The notes beneath the pieces were generated by a model. That model did not search any database. It had not been told where the DNA came from and saw only the letters and a program-made list of their open reading frames with translations. The translations under genes were made by a program, and so were the position numbers. A stretch of 45,591 nucleotides of DNA from a virus. Shown here piece after piece: positions 19,463-28,186 of the stretch. The stretch is taken from positions 1 to 45,591 of IMG/VR virus record IMGVR_UViG_3300046683_000683. One strand, 5' to 3'. How positions within the stretch are numbered: position 1 is the stretch's first letter; every line of letters begins with the position of its first letter.

Positions 19463-20010
19463 GCGAACCTCTGAGCAACGATGAAGCTGTTGGCACGGAA
19501 GATTGTGTTGACAGCGACGGCAGCGTTCTGCGCCATCTGAATCTGAATTGCTCCGGCCGTGGTGCTGTTGATAACGAAGCCTTGCATGATGAGAGTGGTC
19601 TCGACGTTCAGACCGGTCAGCGCAAGCCCTGTGCCGTAGGCCGTGCCTGCGGAGCCAGTGCCTTCTCCGATGATGCCGAGCTGTCCGGTAGCGCCGGCAG
19701 GAGCAGTCGCTGTCACCTTGAACGTCGCTCCCGCGCCGCTGATGGCTTTGATGTATGCCGCCCACGCCCATTGCTCACTGGCAGCAATAGGGAATGTGAG
19801 ACCAGGCGCATCTCCGAGCGTTGTGTTGTTGTTCTTCGTCAGCGCGGAAGTCTGCTTACCGACGACAGGGTAGATCGGCAGCAGCGAGTCGTTGATGAGA
19901 ACGTTCACGAGAGACTTGAGAAAGTTGAGATTGTCTCGGACGTGCGTGTTCATCAAGTCCGCTGTGACGGTCTCGCCCGGGTTCCACGTTCGCGGAGTCG
20001 TCCACGCCAT
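19459..20010 (-). CDS. Short tail fibre protein (183 aa)
   Basis: ATG at 20010 directly follows the stop of the radical SAM gene, with GGGAGG upstream. The N-terminus WTTPRTWNPGETVTADLMN, then HVRDNLNFL, is the attachment module shared with two other proteins here (22841-23122 and 22037-22837). The rest is a Gly/Ala/Thr-rich beta region (APAGATGQLGIIGEG, TTLIMQGFVINSTTAGAIQI) typical of trimeric fibre tips. A receptor-binding role is likely. Confidence 0.8.
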   Translation of the reverse strand: MAWTTPRTWNPGETVTADLMNTHVRDNLNFLKSLVNVLINDSLLPIYPVVGKQTSALTKNNNTTLGDAPGLTFPIAASEQWAWAAYIKAISGAGATFKVTATAPAGATGQLGIIGEGTGSAGTAYGTGLALTGLNVETTLIMQGFVINSTTAGAIQIQMAQNAAVAVNTIFRANSFIVAQRFA

Positions 20011-21240
20011 TTACTTCCTCCCTCCGAAGTCGGTATGATCGCCATGAGCATCGCCGTGCTCGACAGCTGAAGAAGAGTTGAAGCCGCTGCCTCGAGAAGC
20101 GAGAGCGGAAGCACGACGGATGGAGACCTGACGTCCTGCCTCCCATTCCCAAAGGGCAGCGGCTTCGATCTGTTTGCGGTGCGGAGCGAGGCTGAGAGGC
20201 AGCTCGCGAGTTGCCAGAAGCGCTGCTTCGAGATGCTCGAAGAGGCGGAACCAGATGCCACAGTTCGCACTCCTGTTCCGCGGATCGCCGAGCATGGCTT
20301 CGCCAGGGCACTGGCCTTTGCACATTAGAAAGAATCGACAGTCAGCACAGCCGCCGTCGGCAAAGGGAGTAGCGTACAGCGCGAGCTGGCGAGCGTAGCT
20401 CGGCGTCTCCGACTTCAACCACGAGACGTCTGTCTTGTACGTTCTCGCGCAGTTCAGCAACTCTCCTTGCGGACCGACGGCCTGAACGGCCGCCGTCGTC
20501 TGCGGATCGCAAGCGTTCCAGATGCACGTCGTGCTCTCGTCGTCACCACGCAGGAGTGCCAGCATCTCCTTGAAGATGTCGAAGTGGATGCCGAGCATCG
20601 GCTCAGCTCGATGCAGGGTCACGAGAGCCTCGAACGCCTCCTCCTCGCCGAGCGCAAGCTTTGCCGCCTCCGGCGAATCCACCTCGAGAAGATGCAGTCG
20701 AGCATTCTGCAAGCCGAGCTCGGCTAGCGTCTGAAGCCACGAGAGGAGCAGCTTGATCCTCGAGCGCGAAGCGTTCAAGGAGTGAAGGGTGAGGATTAGA
20801 CTGCAAGGAATCTCGCGACGAAGCAACTCCTCAAGCGCAGCGCAACTCTTCGCCGTCGCGCTTCTCGTCGCTTCCAGCGTCTCGAGTCTTCGAGCGTCGT
20901 TGAGCTCGGCTGGTCCGTCGATGCTGACTCCGACGTGCGTCTTGTACTTCTCGAACATCTCGAAGTGTGCCTCAGTGATTAACGAGGCGTTCGTCTGAAC
21001 TCCGGAGGAGCCGCTAAGCTTGAAGCTGCTCTCAAGAAACTTCTCGAGATCAGCAAGAGGAGTAAGGAGTGGCTCGCCTCCGAACACCGTGAAGCCCGAG
21101 CTTCCGCCGATCTTCTCGAGGCTCGCGAGCATCTTGTCCATGGAGTAGGGTGGCGCTGCAACTTCTCGCACTGTCTCCTGGTAGCAGTACGTACAGCGAA
21201 GGTTGCAGCGAACTCCGACCGGCATTGCTTCGACTGTCAT
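20011..21240 (-). CDS. Radical SAM/SPASM peptide or protein maturase with HxD tail
   Basis: 409 aa; ATG at 21240 overlaps the upstream TGA. The CxxxCxxC cluster motif is CNLRCTYC (Cys12, 16, 19), followed by GGEPLL. The C-terminal SPASM region has CIWNACDP, LLNCART, CADCRFFLMCKGQCPGEA and NCGIWF, enough Cys for auxiliary Fe-S clusters. Such enzymes install carbon-carbon, thioether or ether crosslinks in peptides. The last 19 residues (AVEHGDAHGDHTDFGGRK) are an unusual extension matching the HxD repeats of the fibre encoded two genes upstream. It lies inside the tail-fibre operon, so a structural protein is the likely substrate. Confidence 0.9.
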   Translation of the reverse strand: MTVEAMPVGVRCNLRCTYCYQETVREVAAPPYSMDKMLASLEKIGGSSGFTVFGGEPLLTPLADLEKFLESSFKLSGSSGVQTNASLITEAHFEMFEKYKTHVGVSIDGPAELNDARRLETLEATRSATAKSCAALEELLRREIPCSLILTLHSLNASRSRIKLLLSWLQTLAELGLQNARLHLLEVDSPEAAKLALGEEEAFEALVTLHRAEPMLGIHFDIFKEMLALLRGDDESTTCIWNACDPQTTAAVQAVGPQGELLNCARTYKTDVSWLKSETPSYARQLALYATPFADGGCADCRFFLMCKGQCPGEAMLGDPRNRSANCGIWFRLFEHLEAALLATRELPLSLAPHRKQIEAAALWEWEAGRQVSIRRASALASRGSGFNSSSAVEHGDAHGDHTDFGGRK

Positions 21241-22022
21241 AGCCCGAGTCCTGTCGGAGGAGTCGGCGGCGTGACGGCAGGGTTTATCAAGATCGTGTAG
21301 GATCCCTGTCCGGTTGCGCCGAGCGAGTCGGTTGCGAGAACTCGAAACGTCTTCGTCTGCGCAAGCGTAGGCGTGCCAGTGATCGTGCCGTCGATATTCA
21401 CCACGAGCCCTTGCGGTGGCCGGTCTGGACTGACGAGAGCGAAGGAGCTAAAGACTCCGCTTCCGCCCATGGCGCTGACTCTCGAGGAGTATGGAACGCT
21501 GACTTGGCCAGTCGGCAACGTGGCCGGCAGCATCGTGACGGGATGAGGCAGCGCGGCGGTAGGGTAGATTTCAATCACAAGAGTCCTCGTGCCGATTGCT
21601 CCGGCGGAATCTGTCACGGAGAAACTGATCGTCTGCCGCTGGACGCTTGTCGGCACGCCGTAGATCACGCCGGTCGTTTCGTCGAGTGAGAGACCGATCG
21701 GAAGTCGAGCTCCACCGTTGAAACCGTACTTGACGTAGTTTCCCGTTCCGCCGGAGGCGCTGATCTGCGCAGCGTAGCTGACGTTGACTGCTCCAGCCGG
21801 CAGCGAAGCAGGGATGACCGTTATCGGCTGGACTTGCAGCAGCAGTGCGTCGATCTGAGCTTGCATGGAGTCCAGTACAGCTTGCGTTCCGTTCAAGTCG
21901 CGAATGCGAGCTTGGACGAAGGCAATTACATCGTCTGTCGTGATTCGGCCCTTGGAGGCTAGGAGCAAAGCTTCCACTTGCCTCGCAAACGTCAGCAGCT
22001 CAGATGTGATATCGACTGCCAT
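21237..22022 (-). CDS. Tail fibre/adhesin with two Ig-like (He_PIG) domains
   Basis: 261 aa; ATG at 22022 after AGGAGAG. An N-terminal helical segment (LLTFARQVEALLLASKG...DDVIAFVQARI), likely coiled coil, is followed by two similar beta domains. Each has the He_PIG signature of the form LPxGxxxVxYxxxxxxxGGxG and GLxxxxxxGxIxGxPT (LPAGAVNVSYAAQISASGG...GVIYGVPT and LPTGQVSVPYSSRVSAMGG...GTITGTPT). Such domains mediate weak binding to cell-surface polymers. It ends in a Pro-rich tail. The gene lies directly upstream of the radical SAM gene, overlapping by four bases. Confidence 0.85.
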   Translation of the reverse strand: MAVDITSELLTFARQVEALLLASKGRITTDDVIAFVQARIRDLNGTQAVLDSMQAQIDALLLQVQPITVIPASLPAGAVNVSYAAQISASGGTGNYVKYGFNGGARLPIGLSLDETTGVIYGVPTSVQRQTISFSVTDSAGAIGTRTLVIEIYPTAALPHPVTMLPATLPTGQVSVPYSSRVSAMGGSGVFSSFALVSPDRPPQGLVVNIDGTITGTPTLAQTKTFRVLATDSLGATGQGSYTILINPAVTPPTPPTGLGL

Positions 22023-22036
22023 CGGTCTCTCCTCTT

Positions 22037-22837
22037 CTACGTCGGCTGGTCGCCGTGAGCGACGTCACCGTGGCCGGCATCAGTATGAGTATCGGTATGA
22101 GTATCGCTATGCGTGTCAACATGCGCGGCATCCGCATGAGCGTCAGCATGACCGGTGTCCGAGTGATCGGTGTGAGAGTCTTGATGCGCAGTGTCGGTAT
22201 GCGTATCGCTGTGCGTGTCAACGTGCGCAACGTCGCCATGGCCGGAGTCAGTGTGAGAGTCAATATGACCGAACATCTCACTTGTGCCGGTCTGAATAAT
22301 CCAATGGAGATAAGTCGTCTCGCCCCAGAGGCTCGCCGCGCTTGCAGCTGCGTCGCTGTGCATTGCAGTCGCTGCGCCGGGAACGATTCTCTCGACGCCA
22401 GTCGAGGAGATGTAGTGGAGATCGCTGCCCTCGATCCAGATGCTCCCAGCGAGCGCGCCACCGCCAGGCGAGCCGTTCGAGGTGCCAGCGAACGTCTTAG
22501 TCGTTCCTGCGGAATCCTTGTAGACAAGGTTCTGCCCGACGACTGCCATGTCTCCTGCATCCGTCCCCGTGTACGCTCCTTCAACCGGGATGACTAGTCT
22601 TCCTGCTCCGCTGAAAGTGTTCTTCGCCGTCAGCGTGTTTGCCGAGGCGAGCAGCCCGACTCCTGTTAGATTGAGTCCGCTGAGGTCGAGGAGGTAGGAG
22701 GAGCTGAGTCCGAGAATCTTCCCCGCGTCGTTCCGAGATGTCTTCAGCACGTTCAGATTGTCGCGAATCTGCTCGTTGAAGTCGTCGTGATCCGGAATCG
22801 GAATCGTCGACCAGTCAACAGGAGTATGCCAGCTCAT
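22037..22837 (-). CDS. Tail fibre with C-terminal His-X-Asp repeat array
   Basis: 266 aa, ATG at 22837. Three regions are visible: an attachment module (MSWHTPVDWS...EQIRDNLNVL), a beta region (SANTLTAKNTFSGAGRLVIP, shared with the gene upstream, up to about residue 190), and a tail of 73 residues (191-263) built of 17 HxD units separated by zero to two residues. The repeat has an extreme composition (His, Asp, Thr, Ser, Ala, Gly). It could coordinate metal ions along a trimeric fibre axis or be the substrate of the nearby radical SAM and HExxH enzymes. Both roles are inference. Confidence 0.85.
   Translation of the reverse strand: MSWHTPVDWSTIPIPDHDDFNEQIRDNLNVLKTSRNDAGKILGLSSSYLLDLSGLNLTGVGLLASANTLTAKNTFSGAGRLVIPVEGAYTGTDAGDMAVVGQNLVYKDSAGTTKTFAGTSNGSPGGGALAGSIWIEGSDLHYISSTGVERIVPGAATAMHSDAAASAASLWGETTYLHWIIQTGTSEMFGHIDSHTDSGHGDVAHVDTHSDTHTDTAHQDSHTDHSDTGHADAHADAAHVDTHSDTHTDTHTDAGHGDVAHGDQPT
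22049..22267 (-). repeat. His-X-Asp codon repeat, 17 units
   Basis: Encodes residues 191-263 of the fibre: H-I-D, H-T-D, H-G-D, H-V-D, H-S-D and so on. The DNA contains related but non-identical 9-12 base units, for example around GTATGAGTATCGGTATG, so the array probably grew by slippage and then diverged at synonymous sites. Confidence 0.85.
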
Positions 22838-22840
22838 TGC

Positions 22841-23122
22841 TTACGTTCCCCACTTGTCCGCGCCAGTCGGAATCACGAGCCGACCTGCACCAGAGTAAGT
22901 GTTCTTCGCCGTCAGAGTGTTCGCGCTCGCGGTCTTTACTACTCCCGTGAGATTTGCTCCGCTCAAGTCTGCAAGCGTTGAGCTTGAGAGTGCGCTGATC
23001 TTGCCAGTTGCGGTGTCGACCGGAACAGCGAGAATCGTCATGTTGTCTCGGATCTGCTGATTGAGATCAGTTGCAGTCACGAGCTGGTTCGGAGTCCACG
23101 TTGCTGGAGTTGTCCATGCCAT
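22841..23122 (-). CDS. Small tail protein, attachment-module paralogue (93 aa)
   Basis: ATG at 23122. The N-terminus MAWTTPATWTPNQLVTATDL, then QQIRDNMTIL, aligns with the two other attachment modules. LSGANLTGV and ASANTLTAKNTYSGAGRLVIP match residues 53-84 of the HxD fibre closely. It stops where that fibre continues, so it is either a short connector or a partial duplicate of the fibre's N-terminal part. It lies directly downstream of the tail-tip gene. Confidence 0.75.
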   Translation of the reverse strand: MAWTTPATWTPNQLVTATDLNQQIRDNMTILAVPVDTATGKISALSSSTLADLSGANLTGVVKTASANTLTAKNTYSGAGRLVIPTGADKWGT

Positions 23123-23132
23123 ACTTTTCTCC

Positions 23133-24728
23133 TTACGTACTCAGCCGAGTGTCTGTGCCAGTCGTGCTGACACCGAGCAGCCAGAAGCGATTCCAGAGCC
23201 CGTAGGCGAGCTTGGTTGTCTGATCGAGCTGGGATTGCGTAGCGCTGTCGAGAATCCAGTAGACATCCCGCGAAGCGGGAGCGAGCGTCCAAGTGCAGTG
23301 CATAACGTACTCTTCATCAACGGTGATCTGAACTCGGTTGATGAAGAAGTCCGCACTGACTCCCGTTACCTCGTCTTGGATTGTGATTCGGTCGCTGATT
23401 TCTCGAACGATTGCTTGCTCTGTGAAGGTTGCGTCTCCACAGATGAAGCCGCATTGCTCGGGGATTGTGTCCTCGGTCTTGTTCGTGTTGAGCAAGTAGT
23501 ACGCGGCTTGCCGAGCGATCTCTGTCTGCGCTTGGTACGGCATCTCGAACGGCAGCGACTGATCGCCAACATCTGCTTGGCTCGTTGCGTCTGCTGCTTC
23601 GAAGATAACCTCGCCATTGTCATAGATTCCGATTCCTCGCAGCTGGTTGAGGTTGAGATAGCCGTCTTGAGGACCGTTGTTCGTAACGACAATGTCTGCC
23701 GCGTTGCCGTAGGCGACTGTTCCGGTGAAGCTGAGCTGAGAAGTGATGTTCGTTCCGCTGCCGTCCTGTGCGGTGTTGAAAAGATAATCGGTCGTGGCGG
23801 TCGGAGGAATCTGAACGCTCGAGGCTTGAGCGCCGATGCGCTGGGAGTCTTGACTGTTGTCCTTGTACAGCGCTTTGATTGTGTAGCTCGTTCCTCGGGG
23901 AATGAACGGCTTGTCTTGCTGTGTGTAGATGACCGTCAACGAGGCGTCTTGCCGCCGCGGGTGCATCTTCACAAGGACTCGGTTGAAGATGTTGTCTCGC
24001 GAGCGCTTAGGATCGAGCGCGTTGACTGAGGTGAAAGTCGCAACGGAAGTCAGATTCGTTCCGCGAGCTCGCCGATCCTCGAAGACCACGAGTCCGTCGT
24101 TGACGCTGTCTCCCTTCGGATAGAAGAAGCCGAGCTCGGAGTTGCAGATTTTCTGAATCTCACCGAGCGCTGCGAGTCCTTCGTCTCGAGCCGTGTCGAA
24201 GGCGAAAGGATACGTCTCCATGCCGAAGCCAATCTGCCGAGTGATCGGTTGCTTCACCATGGAGTTTAGAAGTGTCGTGATAAGCTCGTCGCTGCGCTTG
24301 TTCGTCTGGACGTCGAGACCTTTCACCGTTGCGCGCGCCGCCTCGTCCATCCAGTCGACGGCTTGGAAGATTGTCCTCTGCTCGCCATACAGTCCCGGAA
24401 TCGGAGCAATCTCGCTAATCCTCCCGTTCCACTTGTAGTAGGTTGGAACGAGAGGATCATAGGCGAACCAAGCTCGAACAGGCGTGCCGAGCTTGAAGCC
24501 GCTGCGAGCATTCGCATGGCCGGGAGAATAGAGTCCGACTTTCTTCTGACTGTTGTTCGCGGAGTTGTTCAGCGCGCCATGAAGCGTGCCAGTATCAGCA
24601 ACTCGATCACTTGGACTCTTTCCCGAGATGCCGTAGTCGAAGTCAATCGGCCGGATGAGATCATCATCCACGCTCGTCCACACGCCTGGCGAGAACTGCA
24701 TCTCGACGTGGAGAGTGAACTCACTCAC
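23133..24728 (-). CDS. Minor tail / tail-tip hub protein
   Basis: 531 aa, ATG at 24728, overlapping the tape measure stop by four bases. Position (after tape measure, before fibres), length and beta-rich sequence fit the hub or distal-tail protein of siphoviruses. Features include SPGVWTSVDDDLIRPIDFDY near the start and VYWILDSATQSQLDQTTKLA near the end, the latter a common ending in actinophage-like minor tail proteins. It would link the tail tube to the fibres and probably contacts the DNA-ejection path. No enzymatic motif is seen. Confidence 0.8.
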   Translation of the reverse strand: MSEFTLHVEMQFSPGVWTSVDDDLIRPIDFDYGISGKSPSDRVADTGTLHGALNNSANNSQKKVGLYSPGHANARSGFKLGTPVRAWFAYDPLVPTYYKWNGRISEIAPIPGLYGEQRTIFQAVDWMDEAARATVKGLDVQTNKRSDELITTLLNSMVKQPITRQIGFGMETYPFAFDTARDEGLAALGEIQKICNSELGFFYPKGDSVNDGLVVFEDRRARGTNLTSVATFTSVNALDPKRSRDNIFNRVLVKMHPRRQDASLTVIYTQQDKPFIPRGTSYTIKALYKDNSQDSQRIGAQASSVQIPPTATTDYLFNTAQDGSGTNITSQLSFTGTVAYGNAADIVVTNNGPQDGYLNLNQLRGIGIYDNGEVIFEAADATSQADVGDQSLPFEMPYQAQTEIARQAAYYLLNTNKTEDTIPEQCGFICGDATFTEQAIVREISDRITIQDEVTGVSADFFINRVQITVDEEYVMHCTWTLAPASRDVYWILDSATQSQLDQTTKLAYGLWNRFWLLGVSTTGTDTRLST

Positions 24729-27700
24729 TTCTTCACCGCCTGAGTCTTGATCTGCGCATCTCGGAAAGCTCGCTGCAGCATTGCTGGCAGGACTGTCCGC
24801 ATGTCTTGCCGCAGTGAGCGCAGCTCGTTGAGCGTTGCATGTCCGCCGTCTCCCGCGCTCGAGGCAGCAGACGCGCCGCCGCCTGAGAACGAAGTCGATG
24901 CCGTCATCGGCAACGCCGCGGTCATCTGCCCTGCGGTCGAGGCTACGACTTCTCCCGTGAACGCTTGCAGCTGCGGCTTCGTAACAACTGCCTCGATACC
25001 ATGGAGCACTGCGAGCATTCCGCTTCCGTAGTTCTGAAAGCCGTCGCTGCCGCCAGCGTAGCCAGGCGTCCCGGGCGGCGGACCGTAGGCAAGGCTGTCA
25101 GGTCCTGCAGGAATCCCGGCCGGAACGTTTGGATCAGGAATCGCGTTGATTGCTGTTGCTGCTTTCTTGGCCGCGGCCGGAATCTCTGCTCCGAGCACTT
25201 CAGCAATGCTGCGCAGCAGCTCGACCATCTGCTCCATCGGATCAGTCGGGAAGGCGACGCCAGCAGCAGTAGCTTGGTCAATGAGCGCTTGAGTATTTGC
25301 GTCGATGGCGAAGCCATACTTCTTGCTGGCGTCAATGATCTGCCCGAGCTGCGGAGCAAGCGCCTGGTACAGAGCGGTGCCGTTCACTCCTGCTTCGCTC
25401 AGTGCATTCGCTGTTCCGCTGATCGCACTCTCGAGACCAGTGAACGTCCCTAGCGTCACGAAGCCAAGCTTGTCCATTGCTCCGAACTGCTGACTCATGC
25501 CGTCGAGGACTTCGAGGAAACCTTTCACCGAAGGATCGGTCTGGTTGTTGATGACGTTCGCGAGCTGAACGAACGGCGCGAGCAGTGCAGCAGCTGCCGT
25601 GTTCCCTTCAGCCGAAAGCTTGTTGTAGAAGTCGACGATCTTGTCTCCCTGATCCTCGAGTGCTTGGACCAGGCCCTTCTCCGCAATCTCCGCTTGGAAG
25701 CCACCGACGAAGAACTCGGCAGCTGCCGAGCCCATCTCGCCGAGAGGAACGTCCTTGGCAATGTTGGTGATTCCTTCGAGAATTTTGTCTGCGCCAGCCT
25801 CGAGCTCGCTGATTGCCTGCTGAGCGTACTCCTTCATGTTCGCCGTAAGCTCGCCGGTTGCGATTGCTTGCTGGAACAGTTGAGCCGTTAGCTTCTTCGA
25901 TGCAGCCGTGCCCTCGTCTGCGAGCTGACCGAAGAGCTTGTCGATCTCCGCCAGTCCTTCTTTCGCTGGCGCTGTGCCATCGGCGACTGCCGTCATGAGC
26001 TCGCCAATCTTGTCTGCGAACTCGCTGGCGCCTTTGCCACTGTCCTCGATGATCTTGTCGAGGTTCAGGAGCTCGGCAACGCTTCGAGAAACCTTCGCGC
26101 TCGACTCCGTCGACTCGATTGCTTTGGCCGTGGCCTCAGTGATGTCGACTCCCCACTCCTTGCCAACTTCGCTCATCACCTTCTTATACTCCGGCTTGTG
26201 GAAGAGCGACTTCACTGCCGAGAAGACTTTCGTCGCTCCGGAGATCACGGCTGTGATCTTCTGAGTAATGTCTCCCTTCATAAAGTTGCCGGCATCGGTT
26301 AGAAGTCCTGCGCCGAGCTTCGAGACTCCTCCAAGCGCCTTGCCGATCTTCCCACCGAGGGCGTCGAACATTCCGCCGAGACCATCGAGCAGCCCGCCCA
26401 TCTCTCCCATCTTCCGAAGCTCCTCGTTGAGCTTCGCCTGTTGCTCCTTCACTCCTTCCGTTGCAGTCGCAACAGCGATGAGATTCTGTCCTCGTTCCGT
26501 CAACTGACCGTCGACCGTGTTCTCCAGCGTGATCTGTGCAACTTGAGCCGCGAGCTGCATCTTGAGATTCGCCAGAGTGCGATCGAGGCTAGGCTGCAAG
26601 CTGTTCAGCGCATCGTTCCAGCCGATGAGAGACTGAAGGTATTGCTGCTGATACCGAACTGCTTCCTCAACGGCGTTCTGAGATGCCACGACCGCGTGCA
26701 TCGACTGAGCCCAGAGCGTTGTCTCCGTTCTCAACTTCGCAATCGTAGCAGCGAGCATTGGGTACTTGGCGAGTTGTTCGGAAAGCTTAACGTTAAACTC
26801 GTCGGCTTTCTGGTCGATGTCGCTCTGAGCTTTCTGATACTGCGTCATGCCAGCTTGCGTGACGCCGAGCCACATCTTATTCAGCTCGACGCCAAGCTTC
26901 TGAGCGGCAGCGTTTGCTTGCTCCTGGTCTTTCGTCAACTTCTGCCAGGAGTCGCCGAGCGCTTTGCCATGGCCGGCAGCGACAGCCGCTGCTGTTCCCG
27001 CGTGTTCGATGCCGTGCTGCAGCTTGCCTGCTCCGTCGAAGACGGCATCCACAACCTTGAGCGCTTTGCCCCAGCCCTGAAGGTGTGCCGCAACGGTCTT
27101 CCTCGTCTCCTCAGTCGTCTTCGCAAGCGACTTGGTATACTCATTCCACGCTGACTTGACTCCGTCAATCGAGCCGTGCTCCAAGGAAGCGAGCGCTTTG
27201 CCGAGGAAGAGAATACTCGCTACGAGCATCTTCGCTCCGCCAACTGCGGAGTCGAAGACGACGTTGAGATAGCCGAAGTAGAGCAGCGCGCCGCCAATGA
27301 CTGCAACGAGCACGCGGAAAGCGCCGACCGCGTAGTAGAGACCGACCTCGACGAGTTTGCGAATCTCCTCCTTGTGCCTGTTGACCCACGCTGTTGCTTG
27401 GACAATGGCATCGGTAACGGTGTTGATTACGAGATGCAAGGCTTCGCTGTTGGCAATTGCTCCGCCGATGTTGTGCTCCATCGACTCGAGGGCGATGCTG
27501 ACTCCCTTAAACTTGATCGCCAGCTCGGCGCCAGCCTTGATGTCTTCCTCGCTCATGACTGCCCCGAGCTCATGCGCGCGTTTCTTCAGCTCAGCGAGAT
27601 GCTCTGCCATCGGCAGTATCTCGCGGAAGCCTCGGCCAAGCAGCGCAGCTGCGTCTGCCGCTCTCCGCGCGGGATTCTCGATGCCTGAGAGATGCTCGAG

Positions 27701-28183
27701 AACGTCGGAGAGTGCTTTGTCCGGAGATTCGTTCCGAAGCTTCTCGAAGCTCAAGCCGAGGTCGCTGACAGCTTCGATTGTCTTCGACGATCCTTCGCCG
27801 AGACTCTTCTCGAGCTTCGCGCTGGCGCCTGTAAGCGCGTCAACGCTAACGCCAGAGAGTCGAGCCGCAATCGCCATTTCTTGGTAGGCGTCGGTCGACA
27901 TCTGCGCTTTGGCAGCAGCGACTTCTGTCTCATGCGCGAACTCAGCAGTCTTCTCCGTCAGCTCGCCGAGGGCAACGAACGTTCCGACAACTGCAGTCGT
28001 GACGACGAGCAAGCCTGCGGCAACAGCACCAGCCCCGCCTGCTGCCAGCGTGCCGAGGGAGAGATTGAAGTGTTCGAATTTCCCTTCTGCATGTTCAATC
28101 CCGTGCTCGAACTTCTCGAAGGCCTCGTGGAACTTCTCTCGAACCTCGAGGCTTGCACCGATTACGCCTAGATCAAGACTCAT
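24725..28183 (-). CDS. Tape measure protein
   Basis: 1152 aa, the longest gene here. ATG at 28183, four bases after the stop of the frameshifted chaperone. Helical, Ala/Leu/Glu-rich throughout, with hydrophobic segments near residues 45-75 (GTLAAGGAGAVAAGLLVVTT) and 265-315, and Gly-rich stretches in the C-terminal part. This is the usual make-up of siphovirus tape measures, which set tail length and pass through the host membrane. Downstream of the G/GT pair as expected. No lytic domain is recognised within it. Confidence 0.95.
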   Translation of the reverse strand: MSLDLGVIGASLEVREKFHEAFEKFEHGIEHAEGKFEHFNLSLGTLAAGGAGAVAAGLLVVTTAVVGTFVALGELTEKTAEFAHETEVAAAKAQMSTDAYQEMAIAARLSGVSVDALTGASAKLEKSLGEGSSKTIEAVSDLGLSFEKLRNESPDKALSDVLEHLSGIENPARRAADAAALLGRGFREILPMAEHLAELKKRAHELGAVMSEEDIKAGAELAIKFKGVSIALESMEHNIGGAIANSEALHLVINTVTDAIVQATAWVNRHKEEIRKLVEVGLYYAVGAFRVLVAVIGGALLYFGYLNVVFDSAVGGAKMLVASILFLGKALASLEHGSIDGVKSAWNEYTKSLAKTTEETRKTVAAHLQGWGKALKVVDAVFDGAGKLQHGIEHAGTAAAVAAGHGKALGDSWQKLTKDQEQANAAAQKLGVELNKMWLGVTQAGMTQYQKAQSDIDQKADEFNVKLSEQLAKYPMLAATIAKLRTETTLWAQSMHAVVASQNAVEEAVRYQQQYLQSLIGWNDALNSLQPSLDRTLANLKMQLAAQVAQITLENTVDGQLTERGQNLIAVATATEGVKEQQAKLNEELRKMGEMGGLLDGLGGMFDALGGKIGKALGGVSKLGAGLLTDAGNFMKGDITQKITAVISGATKVFSAVKSLFHKPEYKKVMSEVGKEWGVDITEATAKAIESTESSAKVSRSVAELLNLDKIIEDSGKGASEFADKIGELMTAVADGTAPAKEGLAEIDKLFGQLADEGTAASKKLTAQLFQQAIATGELTANMKEYAQQAISELEAGADKILEGITNIAKDVPLGEMGSAAAEFFVGGFQAEIAEKGLVQALEDQGDKIVDFYNKLSAEGNTAAAALLAPFVQLANVINNQTDPSVKGFLEVLDGMSQQFGAMDKLGFVTLGTFTGLESAISGTANALSEAGVNGTALYQALAPQLGQIIDASKKYGFAIDANTQALIDQATAAGVAFPTDPMEQMVELLRSIAEVLGAEIPAAAKKAATAINAIPDPNVPAGIPAGPDSLAYGPPPGTPGYAGGSDGFQNYGSGMLAVLHGIEAVVTKPQLQAFTGEVVASTAGQMTAALPMTASTSFSGGGASAASSAGDGGHATLNELRSLRQDMRTVLPAMLQRAFRDAQIKTQAVKK

Positions 28184-28186
28184 CGG

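Noticed and set aside
22049-22267. CRISPR-like short repeat array
   Set aside because: The repeats are codon-phased HxD units inside a fibre gene, with no spacer structure and no cas1/cas2 nearby; the Cas4-like gene at 580-1521 is a stand-alone phage nuclease.
23061-24029. Open frame of 322 codons antisense to the tail-tip gene
   Set aside because: Same reasons: no ribosome site, no family resemblance, and the opposite strand encodes a well-placed tail protein.
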